Source of the DNA: Halofilum ochraceum
Lineage (GTDB): Bacteria; Pseudomonadota; Gammaproteobacteria; XJ16; Halofilaceae
Assembly: GCF_001614315.2 (NCBI RefSeq)
Contig: NZ_LVEG02000007.1
Location: forward strand, 1-64,000
Direction of reading: 5' to 3'
DNA: 64,000 nt
The notes under the pieces are model-generated. The model worked only from the letters and a program-made list of their open reading frames with translations. It was not told the DNA's origin and made no database searches. Within the stretch, counting starts at the first letter, position 1. Each line of letters begins with the position of its first letter. The position numbers and the translations under genes are program-made. Below, one piece after another: positions 34,480 to 42,847 of the stretch.

Positions 34480-35415
34480 TCAGCGGTCGGGCAGCCACCG
34501 GGATGCACGGGTCGGCGGCTCGACCGGCGCGAAATGGAAACCCTGGCCGATGTCGCAGCCCAGCTCGGCCAGGAAGTCACGCTGGTTGTCGTGCTCGATC
34601 CCGACCGCGGCGACCTGCATCCCGTGGTCATGGGAGACGGCGATGACCGCCCGCGCGACGGCCGCGCAGCGCCGATTGCCCGGCAGCCCGGCCACGATAC
34701 TGTTGTCGAGCTTGGCGATATCGACCGGGAGCGAGCGGATCAGTTCTCCCGACCGTGGGCCGGTGCCGACATCATCGAGTGCGAGCCGGATCCGGTCGCC
34801 GCAGAGGCGGCGATGTTCCGCGCACGCGTTCGACAGTTCGATCGAGGTGGAGCGCTCCGAGACCTCGATCACGAGGTGCCGTGCGATGTCGGGCCGCTCC
34901 CGCCCCAGCCGGCGCAGATCCTTCAGCAGTGACTGGTCCGCCAGAATCGCAGCCGGGATATTGACGCCGATCCCGGCCTCGTGCGGCAGCCGTTCCCGCC
35001 AGTCCTCGATCTGACCGGTCATCCGGTCGATCACGTCCAGTGTCGCGGCGCGCAGCATGCCGCCGTGCTTCAGTTCGTTCAGGAAATCCGAGGGCAGCAC
35101 CAGTTCGCCCGAAGGATCCTGCCAGCGCAGCAGTCCCTCGAAGCCCACAAGCCGGCCATCCAGCAGCGCGAACTGCGGCTGGTAGTGGACCGTCAGTTCC
35201 TGGATCTCGACGGTGGCGCTGGATGAATTCGCCGCGATATCGGTGCTCCGTTGTTCGGGTTGGTCAGGGTCTTCCGGTGCCGGCTGAGCGGTGCGTGTTC
35301 GTCCCGCGGCCCATGGCCATGGGCTCCGGCCGGTCGCTCTAAAAGACCATGCGAAACCCGTGCCGTTGGCGCAGCGCCCGGCGGCGCAGACGGGCCGGCG
35401 AAATGCGCAGATCAT
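34480..35415 (-). CDS. Degenerate EAL domain protein
   Basis: A 311-residue protein whose residues from about 70 form an EAL fold. Key positions of the c-di-GMP phosphodiesterase site are changed: EAL reads EGL (FEGLLRW), DDFGTG reads DDVGTG and the AEGVE motif reads AAVGIE, so its glutamate is lost. GVNIPA and IAKLD keep the Asn and Lys. It is probably a c-di-GMP sensor or partner rather than an active phosphodiesterase. The first 60 residues are Arg/Pro/Trp-rich and may be untranslated; the ATG at 35415 has no ribosome-binding site, so the start is uncertain. Confidence 0.78.
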   Translation of the reverse strand: MICAFRRPVCAAGRCANGTGFAWSFRATGRSPWPWAAGRTRTAQPAPEDPDQPEQRSTDIAANSSSATVEIQELTVHYQPQFALLDGRLVGFEGLLRWQDPSGELVLPSDFLNELKHGGMLRAATLDVIDRMTGQIEDWRERLPHEAGIGVNIPAAILADQSLLKDLRRLGRERPDIARHLVIEVSERSTSIELSNACAEHRRLCGDRIRLALDDVGTGPRSGELIRSLPVDIAKLDNSIVAGLPGNRRCAAVARAVIAVSHDHGMQVAAVGIEHDNQRDFLAELGCDIGQGFHFAPVEPPTRASRWLPDR

Positions 35416-35522
35416 ACGGAAGTCGGCTGGACCATTGTGAGGGTGGCCACCACGCGGCGTACACTGGTGGTCATCGATGAGGGCAGGTGGCCCGCACGCC
35501 GCCCTGAAGAGGAAGCTCGATT

Positions 35523-36194
35523 ATGCAGACCGTACGGATCGACCTGGTTTCCGATATCGCCTGTCCATGGTGCGCAATCGGTTATAAACGCCTGGCGCAG
35601 GCGCTGGCCGAGCTTGAGGGCGAGGTGGAAGTCGAACTCGTCTGGCAGCCGTTTGAGCTGAATCCCGACATGCCGCCCGAAGGCGAGCCGATTCTCGATC
35701 ACCTCTGTCGCAAGTATGGTCAGGACGCCGCGACTGTCGAGCGGACGCAGGGCGAGATCATGGCGTTGGCGCAAGGGCTCGGACTGGACTTCCGGCGTGC
35801 CCGTGAGCGGCGCGCACTTGCCACGTTCGACGCCCATCGGGTGCTGGCCTGGGCTGCCGAGCAGGGCCGTGAGACCGCCCTGAATCTGGCCCTGTTCGAT
35901 GTCTATTTCGGTGAGGCGAAGAATCCCTCCGATCCGCTGGTCCTGCGTGCCGCCGCGGAGCGTGCCGGCCTCGATGGTGACGAGGCCGAGGCGGTCGCCC
36001 GCTCCGATCGCTATGCCGACAGCGTCCGGGCGGCCAAACGCCGGTTCATGGACGCGGGTGTCGACGCGGTGCCCGCGTTCATCCTCAACCAGCGCTGGCT
36101 TGTTTCGGGCGCCCAGCCACCCGCTACACTGGTCGCAGCGATTCGTCAGGCCGCGGCGGAGGAGGGGCAGTCGGCCGCCGCATCCGGGGCCTGA
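35523..36194 (+). CDS. DsbA family oxidoreductase (FrnE-like)
   Basis: A 223-residue thioredoxin-fold protein with an inserted helical domain, like FrnE and 2-hydroxychromene-2-carboxylate isomerase relatives. The active-site motif is C14-P-W-C17 in DIACPWCAIGY, the cis-Pro loop is GVDAVPAFI and no signal peptide is present, so it acts in the cytoplasm. Predicted role: disulfide chemistry in the oxidative stress response. The 107 bases upstream are the divergent promoter region shared with the EAL gene. Confidence 0.88.
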   Translation: MQTVRIDLVSDIACPWCAIGYKRLAQALAELEGEVEVELVWQPFELNPDMPPEGEPILDHLCRKYGQDAATVERTQGEIMALAQGLGLDFRRARERRALATFDAHRVLAWAAEQGRETALNLALFDVYFGEAKNPSDPLVLRAAAERAGLDGDEAEAVARSDRYADSVRAAKRRFMDAGVDAVPAFILNQRWLVSGAQPPATLVAAIRQAAAEEGQSAAASGA

Positions 36195-36315
36195 TCACCC
36201 GCGACGCCTGAATGCCCGCCAGCCGCGGTCCGCGATGACCGCGGCACGCGCTTGTCGTATCATCCACTGCCGGTCGCGGGTCGAACCGCCGCCGCCATCC
36301 CCTGACAGGACGGAT

Positions 36316-37014
36316 ATGCCCTCACGACGCGAGCAATTCGGCGCCGGCGTCGCCGCCGTGGCGCCCATGCTTCCGGGCGTCGCGCCGTTTGGCGTGATCG
36401 CCGGTCTGACGGCGATCGGCACCGGGCTCAGTTCGGCCCAGGCGATGGCGATGTCCGTGGTGATCTTCGCGGGCGCCTCGCAACTCGCCACGCTGCAGTT
36501 GGTGGCGGATGGCGCGATGCCCGCGATCATCCTGCTCACCGTATTTACCATCAATCTGCGCTTTTCCATGTACAGCGCATCGCTGGCGCCGCATTTCCAG
36601 CACCTCGGCCGGCGCTGGCGGTTGCCGCTCGCCTACGTGCTGGTGGATCAGAACTACGCGCTCGGGATCCACCACTACCGCCAGGGGAAGCCGGGTGCGG
36701 CGGAATTCGGTCACTGGTTTTTCCTCGGGGCCGGTATCACGCTCTGGCTTACCTGGCAGGCCGCGACCGCGGTCGGCGTGTTCATGGGTGCCAGCGTGCC
36801 GCGCGACTGGTCGCTGGATTTCGCCATTCCGCTGGTCTTCATGGTCCTGCTCGTGCCGACGCTGCAGGATCGGCCCCACATCGCGGCCGCGGTCACGGGT
36901 GGCGTAGTGGCGACGCTCGCCGCGGATATGCCGCTGCATCTCGGGATCGTGACCGGGGCGCTGTGCGGGATCGCCGCGGGCGTGTGGTTCGAATACCGCG
37001 CGGAGGCCGCATGA
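36316..37014 (+). CDS. azlC: AzlC family branched-chain amino acid exporter, large subunit
   Basis: A 232-residue membrane protein with about six to seven spans. Family motifs APFGVIAGLTAIGTGLSSAQA, IFAGASQLATLQL and TINLRFSMYSASLAPHF are clear. It exports branched-chain amino acids (for example leucine analogues) together with AzlD. The ATG at 36316 follows AGGA. It overlaps azlD by four bases (ATGA), so the subunits are made in step. Confidence 0.92.
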   Translation: MPSRREQFGAGVAAVAPMLPGVAPFGVIAGLTAIGTGLSSAQAMAMSVVIFAGASQLATLQLVADGAMPAIILLTVFTINLRFSMYSASLAPHFQHLGRRWRLPLAYVLVDQNYALGIHHYRQGKPGAAEFGHWFFLGAGITLWLTWQAATAVGVFMGASVPRDWSLDFAIPLVFMVLLVPTLQDRPHIAAAVTGGVVATLAADMPLHLGIVTGALCGIAAGVWFEYRAEAA

Positions 37015-37334
37015 GCGAGGCGACGCTGTGGCTGACGATCCTCGGTGCGGGCCTGTGCACCTGGCTGCTGCGACTGTCGTTCATCGAGCTGTGGCAATGG
37101 ATGCGGGTGCCGCCGCTGTTGGATCGCGCCCTGCGCTACGTCCCCCCGGCGGTCCTCGCGGCGCTGGTCGTGCCGGCTTTGGCGCGCTCCGGCGGCGGCA
37201 TCGATCTCTCACCGGAGAATCTGCGCCTGGTCGCCGGTGTCGTCGCGGCCTTCGTCGCCTGGTTCTCGCGCAATGTGCTGCTGACGCTCGCCGCCGGCAT
37301 GGGCATGCTCTGGTTCCTGCAGACGCTTACCTGA
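37011..37334 (+). CDS. azlD: AzlD family branched-chain amino acid exporter, small subunit
   Basis: A 107-residue membrane protein with four spans. It contains the family landmarks ILGAGLCTWLLRLSF, LRYVPPAVLAALVVPAL and AGVVAAFVAWFSRN. It is translationally coupled to azlC through the ATGA overlap and completes the two-subunit exporter. Confidence 0.92.
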   Translation: MSEATLWLTILGAGLCTWLLRLSFIELWQWMRVPPLLDRALRYVPPAVLAALVVPALARSGGGIDLSPENLRLVAGVVAAFVAWFSRNVLLTLAAGMGMLWFLQTLT

Positions 37335-37487
37335 CGCCGCGCATGGCGCGTCCGCGGTGGTTCATGCGCTGAGTCGTTGTGGTCGGCTGCCGTTCCGTCA
37401 TTGCATTGTGGAACCATTTACGACGGCCATGCTCGAAACAGACTGGCCCGTGTCCGGGACGGTAATTCAACAGCGGGGTGAAGAACG

Positions 37488-38357
37488 ATGAACCATCAGG
37501 TCACACGGCGCCAGCAGACCAGCGTCGGGGAAATCGCATGGGATGCGGTCGGCAGCGGACCCGATGTCGTGCTGGTGCATGGCACGCCCACCCGTTCGCT
37601 GGTGTGGCAGGGCGTGATCGAGCGCCTGCGTGAGCACTACCGTATCCATTATCTCGACCTGCCGGGCTACGGCGAGTCGCAGCAGTTCGAGGGACAGGAG
37701 GTGCGGCTGCGCAGCTTCGCCCGGGCACTGCGCGAGTTTCTGGGCGAGCGCGGGCTCGAACGGCCGCATCTGGTCGGTCACGATTTTGGCGCGGCCGCCG
37801 TGATGGGGGCGCACCTGATCGAAGCGGTGCCGGTCGCCAGCATCACGGTCGCCGACGGCGTGCTGCTCAGTCCCTGGGGGACGCCGTTCTCGCGGCACGT
37901 GCGCGAGCATGAATCCGTGTTCGCCGCCGTTCCCGGGTACATCCACCGGGCCACGCTGGCGGCCCATCTGGCCACCGGTGTCGTGCGGCCATTGCCGGCG
38001 GATCTGGAACGGGCGCTGATCGAGCCATGGACGGGGCCGGAGGGGCAGGCGGCCTACTATCGTCAGGTGGGACAGTATGACTATGAATACACCGAGTGGC
38101 TGGAGGCCCGTTATCCCTCGCTCGAGGTGCCGGTGACGATCCTCTGGGGGGAACAGGACGGCTGGGTGCCGCCGAGCGAGGCCTACCGCCTGCAGGCCAT
38201 GATTCCGGGTGCCGGACTGCGCCTGCTGCCGGATGCCGGCCACTTCTCGATGCTCGACTGTCCAGGGCTGTTCGCCCGCGAACTGGATCAGGTACTGCGC
38301 GGCAATCTCGGCGAAAGCGGGATTCAGGGGGCGGGCGTCCATACCGTGCGCGTTTGA
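37488..38357 (+). CDS. Alpha/beta hydrolase of the haloalkane dehalogenase / epoxide hydrolase type
   Basis: A 289-residue alpha/beta hydrolase. The oxyanion-region motif is HGTPTRSLVW (31-40), the nucleophile is an aspartate, D99, in VGHDFGAA, and the base is the His of DAGHFSMLD near residue 260. An Asp nucleophile is typical of haloalkane dehalogenases, fluoroacetate dehalogenases and epoxide hydrolases. The residue after the nucleophile is Phe, where haloalkane dehalogenases have a halide-binding Trp, so the leaving group may differ. The ATG at 37488 is preceded by GGGGTGAAGA. Probably monocistronic. Confidence 0.87.
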   Translation: MNHQVTRRQQTSVGEIAWDAVGSGPDVVLVHGTPTRSLVWQGVIERLREHYRIHYLDLPGYGESQQFEGQEVRLRSFARALREFLGERGLERPHLVGHDFGAAAVMGAHLIEAVPVASITVADGVLLSPWGTPFSRHVREHESVFAAVPGYIHRATLAAHLATGVVRPLPADLERALIEPWTGPEGQAAYYRQVGQYDYEYTEWLEARYPSLEVPVTILWGEQDGWVPPSEAYRLQAMIPGAGLRLLPDAGHFSMLDCPGLFARELDQVLRGNLGESGIQGAGVHTVRV

Positions 38358-38574
38358 GGCGGTTCCGCCTCTCTCGCGTCCATACCACAAGACGCAGAAA
38401 CACGCGCGCGAATTCACTTGGCAGGGTATCTGCGATATCGTCAGGGGGCCCTGCAGATCCGTGCCCGCGGATTCGGTTTACCGTGTTGCAGTCCCTGGTC
38501 GCCCATCATGGCGTTCCCTGTAACCGCGCCGACCGGAGACCGGCGGGGCAACGCCGTCATCACGAGGAAAAGCC

Positions 38575-39240
38575 TTGAGCCGAAAGAAAGGCAACAGCAA
38601 GCGGAAGCCAAAATCCGCAAGCGGAAAAACCACGCCGAAGAAGAACACATCGGGCGCCGGCGCATCGGGACGCCCGCGTCGGCCACTGAGCCGGGCGAAG
38701 ATCCGACGGCGCATTCACGCGGCCCTGTTCGCGGTATTCCTGGTGGCGCTTGCCGGCGCCATGTGGTGGGTGTCCAGCGCGCGTCAGGGCGATTTCCTGA
38801 CGCTGGCCGAGCAGGGCACCGAGGCGATGCGCGCGCAGGTGGTTTCCGAGCCCTCGGCCGGGCGTGAACATGTGTCCGGATCGATCGATTACGACCATCG
38901 TTTCCCGTTGTCGGGGCCACACAATCCCACCTGGGTCGAGCCCGGCGTGTATGACGCGCGGCAGCCGATGGAGAAGCTGGTCCACGCGCTCGAGCACGGC
39001 AATATCGTCATTTATTACGATGAACCGGGCGCGGAGGTCATGGGCCGGTTACGCGAGTGGGCCGGGCTGTATGACAACCAGTGGTCGGGGATCGTGGTCA
39101 CGCCGGCGGCGGGGCTGGGCGAGCAGATCGTCATGAGCGCCTGGACGAAAAGGCTGCAGCTGGAGGAATTCACGGCCGCACCGGCCGCCGCGTTTATTGA
39201 CGCATACCGCGGGCGCGGTCCGGAGAATCCGGTCCGATGA
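38575..39240 (+). CDS. DUF3105 family membrane-anchored protein
   Basis: A 221-residue protein with a Lys/Ser-rich cytoplasmic N-terminus, one membrane span (about 47-66) and an extracytoplasmic DUF3105 domain. The domain signature is GPHNPTWVEPGVYDARQPME followed by LVHALEHGNIVIYYDEPGA, with His residues that could bind metal. The start is a TTG at 38575 behind GAGGAAA; no better codon is available. Its stop overlaps the next ATG by four bases, so it is co-translated with the cupredoxin-like gene. Function unknown. Confidence 0.83.
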   Translation: MSRKKGNSKRKPKSASGKTTPKKNTSGAGASGRPRRPLSRAKIRRRIHAALFAVFLVALAGAMWWVSSARQGDFLTLAEQGTEAMRAQVVSEPSAGREHVSGSIDYDHRFPLSGPHNPTWVEPGVYDARQPMEKLVHALEHGNIVIYYDEPGAEVMGRLREWAGLYDNQWSGIVVTPAAGLGEQIVMSAWTKRLQLEEFTAAPAAAFIDAYRGRGPENPVR

Positions 39241-39641
39241 TGTGCCGGCGTTTGGATATGCGCGTGGGGTTACGCCGGCGCCAGTCGCCTCTGCGGTGGC
39301 TCGGCGTGGTCATGCTGGCGCTCGGATTGTCGGGTCCATGGCCCGGAACTGCGAACGTGGCGATCGGCGCGCCGAGTTTCGAGGTTGTGCTCCAAGACGG
39401 CGGTTCGCGCGAGGAAAACCGGACACTGTCGGCGAAGGCCGGCGACACGGTCGCGATACGGTTCCGTTCCGACCAGGCAGTAACGCTGCATCTCCATGGA
39501 TACGATCGTGAACTGCGGGTACCCGCCGGCGGCGCGGCGACCATGCGGTTCGATGCCGCTATTCCGGGGCGTTTCCCGATCGAATTACACGGCGGCCACG
39601 GCCACGGCACCATTGTGTATCTCGAAATCCTGCCGGACTGA
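39237..39641 (+). CDS. Exported cupredoxin-like protein
   Basis: A 134-residue protein with an N-terminal signal/anchor segment (about 21-40) and a single cupredoxin-fold domain. The potential metal ligands are histidines: H85 and H87 in LHLHGYDRE and H118, H121 and H123 in ELHGGHGHG. The type I copper cysteine is absent, so it is not an ordinary blue copper protein, but it could bind Cu(II) or Cu(I). It overlaps the DUF3105 gene by 4 bp and is four bases from the next gene, forming a coupled trio. Exact function unknown. Confidence 0.78.
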   Translation: MMCRRLDMRVGLRRRQSPLRWLGVVMLALGLSGPWPGTANVAIGAPSFEVVLQDGGSREENRTLSAKAGDTVAIRFRSDQAVTLHLHGYDRELRVPAGGAATMRFDAAIPGRFPIELHGGHGHGTIVYLEILPD

Positions 39642-39645
39642 CGTT

Positions 39646-41130
39646 TTGTCCGGCGGCGCGTGTTCTCGAGGCCTGTTCCTGTTCGTCCTGTCGGCACCGG
39701 TCGCACCGGCGTGGGGGCACGCGCTCGGTGGCCGCTACGATCTGCCTCTGCCGCTGGGCCTGTATCTCATGGGCGCTGGTCTGGCGGTGGCCTTTTCGTT
39801 CATCGGGGCCATCGCTTTGCTGCGCCCGGTCGGCGCGCGTGTGGCTCGCCGATTCGATCTGCTCGGCGCGGCGCCCGCGCGCGGCCTCCTGCGGCCACCG
39901 CTTGTGTGGGTCGGCCCGATCGCGGGGATCGCCGGTTTCCTGTTCATCGTCACGACCGCATTGTTCGGCAGTGCGCACGCGAGCGAGAACCCGGCGGTCA
40001 CGCTGGTGTGGGTCGCCTTCTGGGTGGGTGGGGCCTACCTGAGCGTGGTGTTCGGGGACGCCTGGTGGCGCGCGCTCGATCCATGGCGTCACGGCTATCG
40101 CTTCTGGGAGCGATGGGCCGCTGGCCGTGGCTGGCGCCATCACCTCGGCTGGCCGGCCGCCGGCATGGGCCGTTGGCCGGCCGTTGTCCTGCTGGCGGGC
40201 GTTTTCTGGCTCGAACTGGTCTATCCCGATTCCGCGCAGCCGCCGACGCTCGCCGTGCTGATCCTGGCGTACAGCGCCGTGACCTGGACGGGCATGGCCC
40301 TGTTCGGGCCGGATCGCTGGTCCCGGCGGGGCGATCCCTTCGGTGCCCTGTTCCGCGAATTCGGCCGTCTGGCGCCCATGCGCTATCGGGCCGGTGGCGC
40401 GGGCGGGGAACCGTCACTGGAACTGCGCCCTCCCGGTGCGGGCCTGACACCGGCATCGCCGGTACATCGCTCGACCACCGCGCTGATCCTGCTGGTGCTC
40501 GCTGCGGTCTCGTTCGACGGCCTGTTGGCGACGCCCCAGTGGGCCGCCACCTGGCGCACGCTGACCGGGCTCGAGGGCGTCAGTACGCTCCTGCGCGCAT
40601 TCGAACGGGCGGGCCTGAGCGGCTACGCCGTGATCTCAACGCTCGCTTTCGTTCTGACGGTGGGCGTGTTCGTGGGACTGTATGGTGCGGCCTGTGCCGG
40701 CATGGCCCGCCTGTTGCGTGGCGAGAGCGCATTCATTACCGGACGCATGGCCGATCTGTTCGCACCGTCGCTGCTGCCGATCGGTGTCGGCTACCACCTC
40801 GCGCATTATGTCTCCTACCTGCTGATCCAGGGGCAGCGGCTCATTGCGCAGGCGAGTGACCCGTTCGCCAGCGGAGCCGATCTGCTCGGCACCGCCGACT
40901 ACCGGGTCGCGATCGATGTCATCTCACCGGGCACGGTCTGGTACCTCGCGGTCGCGGCCGTGGTCCTCGGTCATGTGATCGCCGTCTACGCCGCCCATCG
41001 CCTCGCACTCATGCACCTCGGCGACCGCCGCGCGGCCGCCATCAGCCAACTCCCGCTGATCGCCCTGATGATCGCGTACACGGTCTTCAGCCTGTGGCTG
41101 TTCGCCCAGCCGACCGTTGAGGCGGGATAA
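39646..41130 (+). CDS. Polytopic membrane protein resembling proteins annotated as fenitrothion hydrolase (FedB-like)
   Basis: A 494-residue membrane protein with roughly ten spans. It starts with a signal-like segment ending WGHALGGRYDLPLPLGLYL, a sequence type I associate with proteins labelled fenitrothion hydrolase. It has no recognisable hydrolase motif, so that name should not be taken as function. Conserved-looking His residues lie in GVGYHLAHYVSYLL and near the C-terminus (HVIAVYAAHRLAL). The start is TTG at 39646, four bases after the cupredoxin stop; no ATG in frame fits. Coupling suggests a membrane complex with the two upstream products. Confidence 0.72.
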   Translation: MSGGACSRGLFLFVLSAPVAPAWGHALGGRYDLPLPLGLYLMGAGLAVAFSFIGAIALLRPVGARVARRFDLLGAAPARGLLRPPLVWVGPIAGIAGFLFIVTTALFGSAHASENPAVTLVWVAFWVGGAYLSVVFGDAWWRALDPWRHGYRFWERWAAGRGWRHHLGWPAAGMGRWPAVVLLAGVFWLELVYPDSAQPPTLAVLILAYSAVTWTGMALFGPDRWSRRGDPFGALFREFGRLAPMRYRAGGAGGEPSLELRPPGAGLTPASPVHRSTTALILLVLAAVSFDGLLATPQWAATWRTLTGLEGVSTLLRAFERAGLSGYAVISTLAFVLTVGVFVGLYGAACAGMARLLRGESAFITGRMADLFAPSLLPIGVGYHLAHYVSYLLIQGQRLIAQASDPFASGADLLGTADYRVAIDVISPGTVWYLAVAAVVLGHVIAVYAAHRLALMHLGDRRAAAISQLPLIALMIAYTVFSLWLFAQPTVEAG

Positions 41131-41602
41131 AAAGGCTTTTCACGCAGAGCCGCAGAGCACGCGAAGGAAGGTCAAAATCGGTTTCTCGCCAAGACGCCAA
41201 GCGCGCCAAGTAAGGCAAAAATAGAGAGATAAAAAAACAGAAGGGCGCGCATTGATCAGCGCGATAGAAATGCCTCCAGGGAACCTCTGGCCAAGTCCAG
41301 ACAGCGTATTGAGGAATGGTGTAGGTCGGGCTTCTAGCCCGACAGATCAGGGGCTTACGAGTGTCGGGCTGTAAGCCCGACCTACAGGCCTCCCGATAAT
41401 CGGAGGATCCCTGATCAGCGATGCCGCGTTGTGAGCTACCGAAGAAATCGGCGCGGATCAGGAGAATCACAGAGTGATTTTTATACTTTAACGATTTTCC
41501 TTGGCGCGCTTGGCGTCTTGGCGAGAAACCGATTTTGACTTTTCTCCGCGCCTCAGCGCCTCTGCGTGAGGCCGATTTTGACCTTCCTGCACTATCGCCG
41601 GA
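41131..41602. repeat. Intergenic repeat island between convergent genes
   Basis: This 472-base gap contains no credible gene. A 38-base arm at 41173-41210 is the perfect reverse complement of 41500-41537. A second pairing links 41166-41181 to 41572-41587. Both ends carry CTCTGCG/CGCAGAG-type tracts of a kind seen in many environmental bacterial genomes. A REP-like pair sits inside at 41321-41385, and a weak hairpin (AATCAC/GTGATT, 41465-41479, then TTT) follows it. The whole has the look of a non-autonomous, MITE-like insertion. Confidence 0.75.
41321..41385. repeat. REP-like inverted pair, second family
   Basis: The left unit (41321-41343, starts GTAGGTCGGGCTTCTAGCCC) and right unit (41363-41385, starts GTCGGGCTGTAAGCCCGACC) are near-perfect reverse complements. 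Each is itself a small hairpin (GTCGGGCT/AGCCCGAC). The sequence differs from the REP pair at 27.5 kb. Confidence 0.85.
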
Positions 41603-42829
41603 TCAACCGTCGAGATCCGTGGCGGTGATCATTTCCAGCCAGTGGCGGACCGGCAACCCGGTGCCGGTCTGGATGTGGGTCAGGCAGCCGATGTTCGCGG
41701 TCGCGATCATCTCCGGTGCGCCTTTTTCCAGGTTCCGCACCTTGTCGCCGCGCAGCTGCTCGGCGAGTTCCGGCTGCAGGACGGAGTAGGTGCCCGCGGA
41801 GCCGCAGCAGATGTGCGGGTCGGCGACCGGCGTGAGTTCGAAGCCGATCCGCCGGAGCAGGTTCTCCACCCGGCCGCCGAGCCCGAGGCCGTGCTGCAGG
41901 GTGCAGGGCGCATGGAAGGCGATCCGTTTCGGGATGCCGTCGGCGGGGCGGAGCCGATCGGCGTAGGGCTCCAGCAGTTCGACCGGATCCACGGCCCGTT
42001 GCGTCGCCTGCTGCGCGCGCTCCGAATACGCGGGATCGGTGGCCAGCGCGTGCGCGTACTCGGCGACCTGGGCGCCGCAGCCGGTGGCGTTCACCACGAT
42101 GGCGTCGGCGCCGGCGTCGAGTTCGGGCGCCCAGGCGTCGAGGTTGTGGCGGATCCGTTCGCGCGCCTTCTCGGGCGCGCCGAGGTGCTGGTCGATCGCG
42201 CCGCAGCAGCCGGCCGCGGGGGTGCGCACCGCCGCGATCCCGAGTTCGTCGAGTACACGGGCCGTATGGGCGTTGATGGCCGGGACGAGGGCGGGTTGTA
42301 CGCACCCCTCGAACAGGATCACGCGGCGTGTCGCCGTGTTCGTCGCACTGGGCCAGGGTGCCCGACGGGCCGTCGGCACGTGGTGGCGCAGCATGGCCGG
42401 GATCAGCGGGCGGAACGTGCGGCCCAGCGTGAGCAGCGGTGTGAACAGCCGGCGGTGGGGCAGCACCGTGCGCAGCAGGCCGCGCATAATGCGCTCCTGG
42501 CGCGAGCGCGGTACGCGCTCTTCGACGATCTGGCGCCCGAGATCGGCGAGGCGCCCGTATTCGACGCCGGAGGGGCAGGTGGTCTCGCAGGCGCGGCAGG
42601 TCAGGCAGCGATCGAGGTGGAGCTGGGTGGTTGCGGTTGGCTCAGCGCCCTCCAGCACCTGCTTGATCTGATAGATGCGTCCGCGCGGGCTGTCGAGTTC
42701 GTCGCCCAGCAGGCGATAGGTCGGGCAGTTGGCGAGGCAGAAACCGCAGTGCGTGCACTTGCGCAGGATCGCGTCGGCTTCCTGGCCGGCCTCGGTATCG
42801 CGGATGAAGGGTGCGAGGTTTGTCTGCAT
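41603..42829 (-). CDS. glcF: Glycolate oxidase iron-sulfur subunit
   Basis: A 408-residue electron-transfer subunit of the glycolate oxidase complex that passes electrons from the flavin subunits towards quinone. Two ferredoxin-type clusters are complete: C25, C28, C31, C35 (CTHCGFCLANCP) and C75, C78, C81, C85 (CLTCRACETTCP). Two CCG domains follow, with GCCGAIDQHLG and CCGSAGTYSVL. It is last in the minus-strand operon dctP-dctQM-glcD-glcE-glcF, 18 bases after glcE. Confidence 0.94.
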   Translation of the reverse strand: MQTNLAPFIRDTEAGQEADAILRKCTHCGFCLANCPTYRLLGDELDSPRGRIYQIKQVLEGAEPTATTQLHLDRCLTCRACETTCPSGVEYGRLADLGRQIVEERVPRSRQERIMRGLLRTVLPHRRLFTPLLTLGRTFRPLIPAMLRHHVPTARRAPWPSATNTATRRVILFEGCVQPALVPAINAHTARVLDELGIAAVRTPAAGCCGAIDQHLGAPEKARERIRHNLDAWAPELDAGADAIVVNATGCGAQVAEYAHALATDPAYSERAQQATQRAVDPVELLEPYADRLRPADGIPKRIAFHAPCTLQHGLGLGGRVENLLRRIGFELTPVADPHICCGSAGTYSVLQPELAEQLRGDKVRNLEKGAPEMIATANIGCLTHIQTGTGLPVRHWLEMITATDLDG

Positions 42830-42847
42830 GGTCTGGCCGATCTCGCG

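Noticed and set aside
39646-41130. Naming the membrane protein as an organophosphate hydrolase
   Set aside because: The resemblance is to database labels only; no catalytic motif supports hydrolysis of fenitrothion.
41131-41602. Insertion sequence with terminal inverted repeats
   Set aside because: The inverted repeats are present but no transposase frame lies between them; only a non-autonomous element can be supported.
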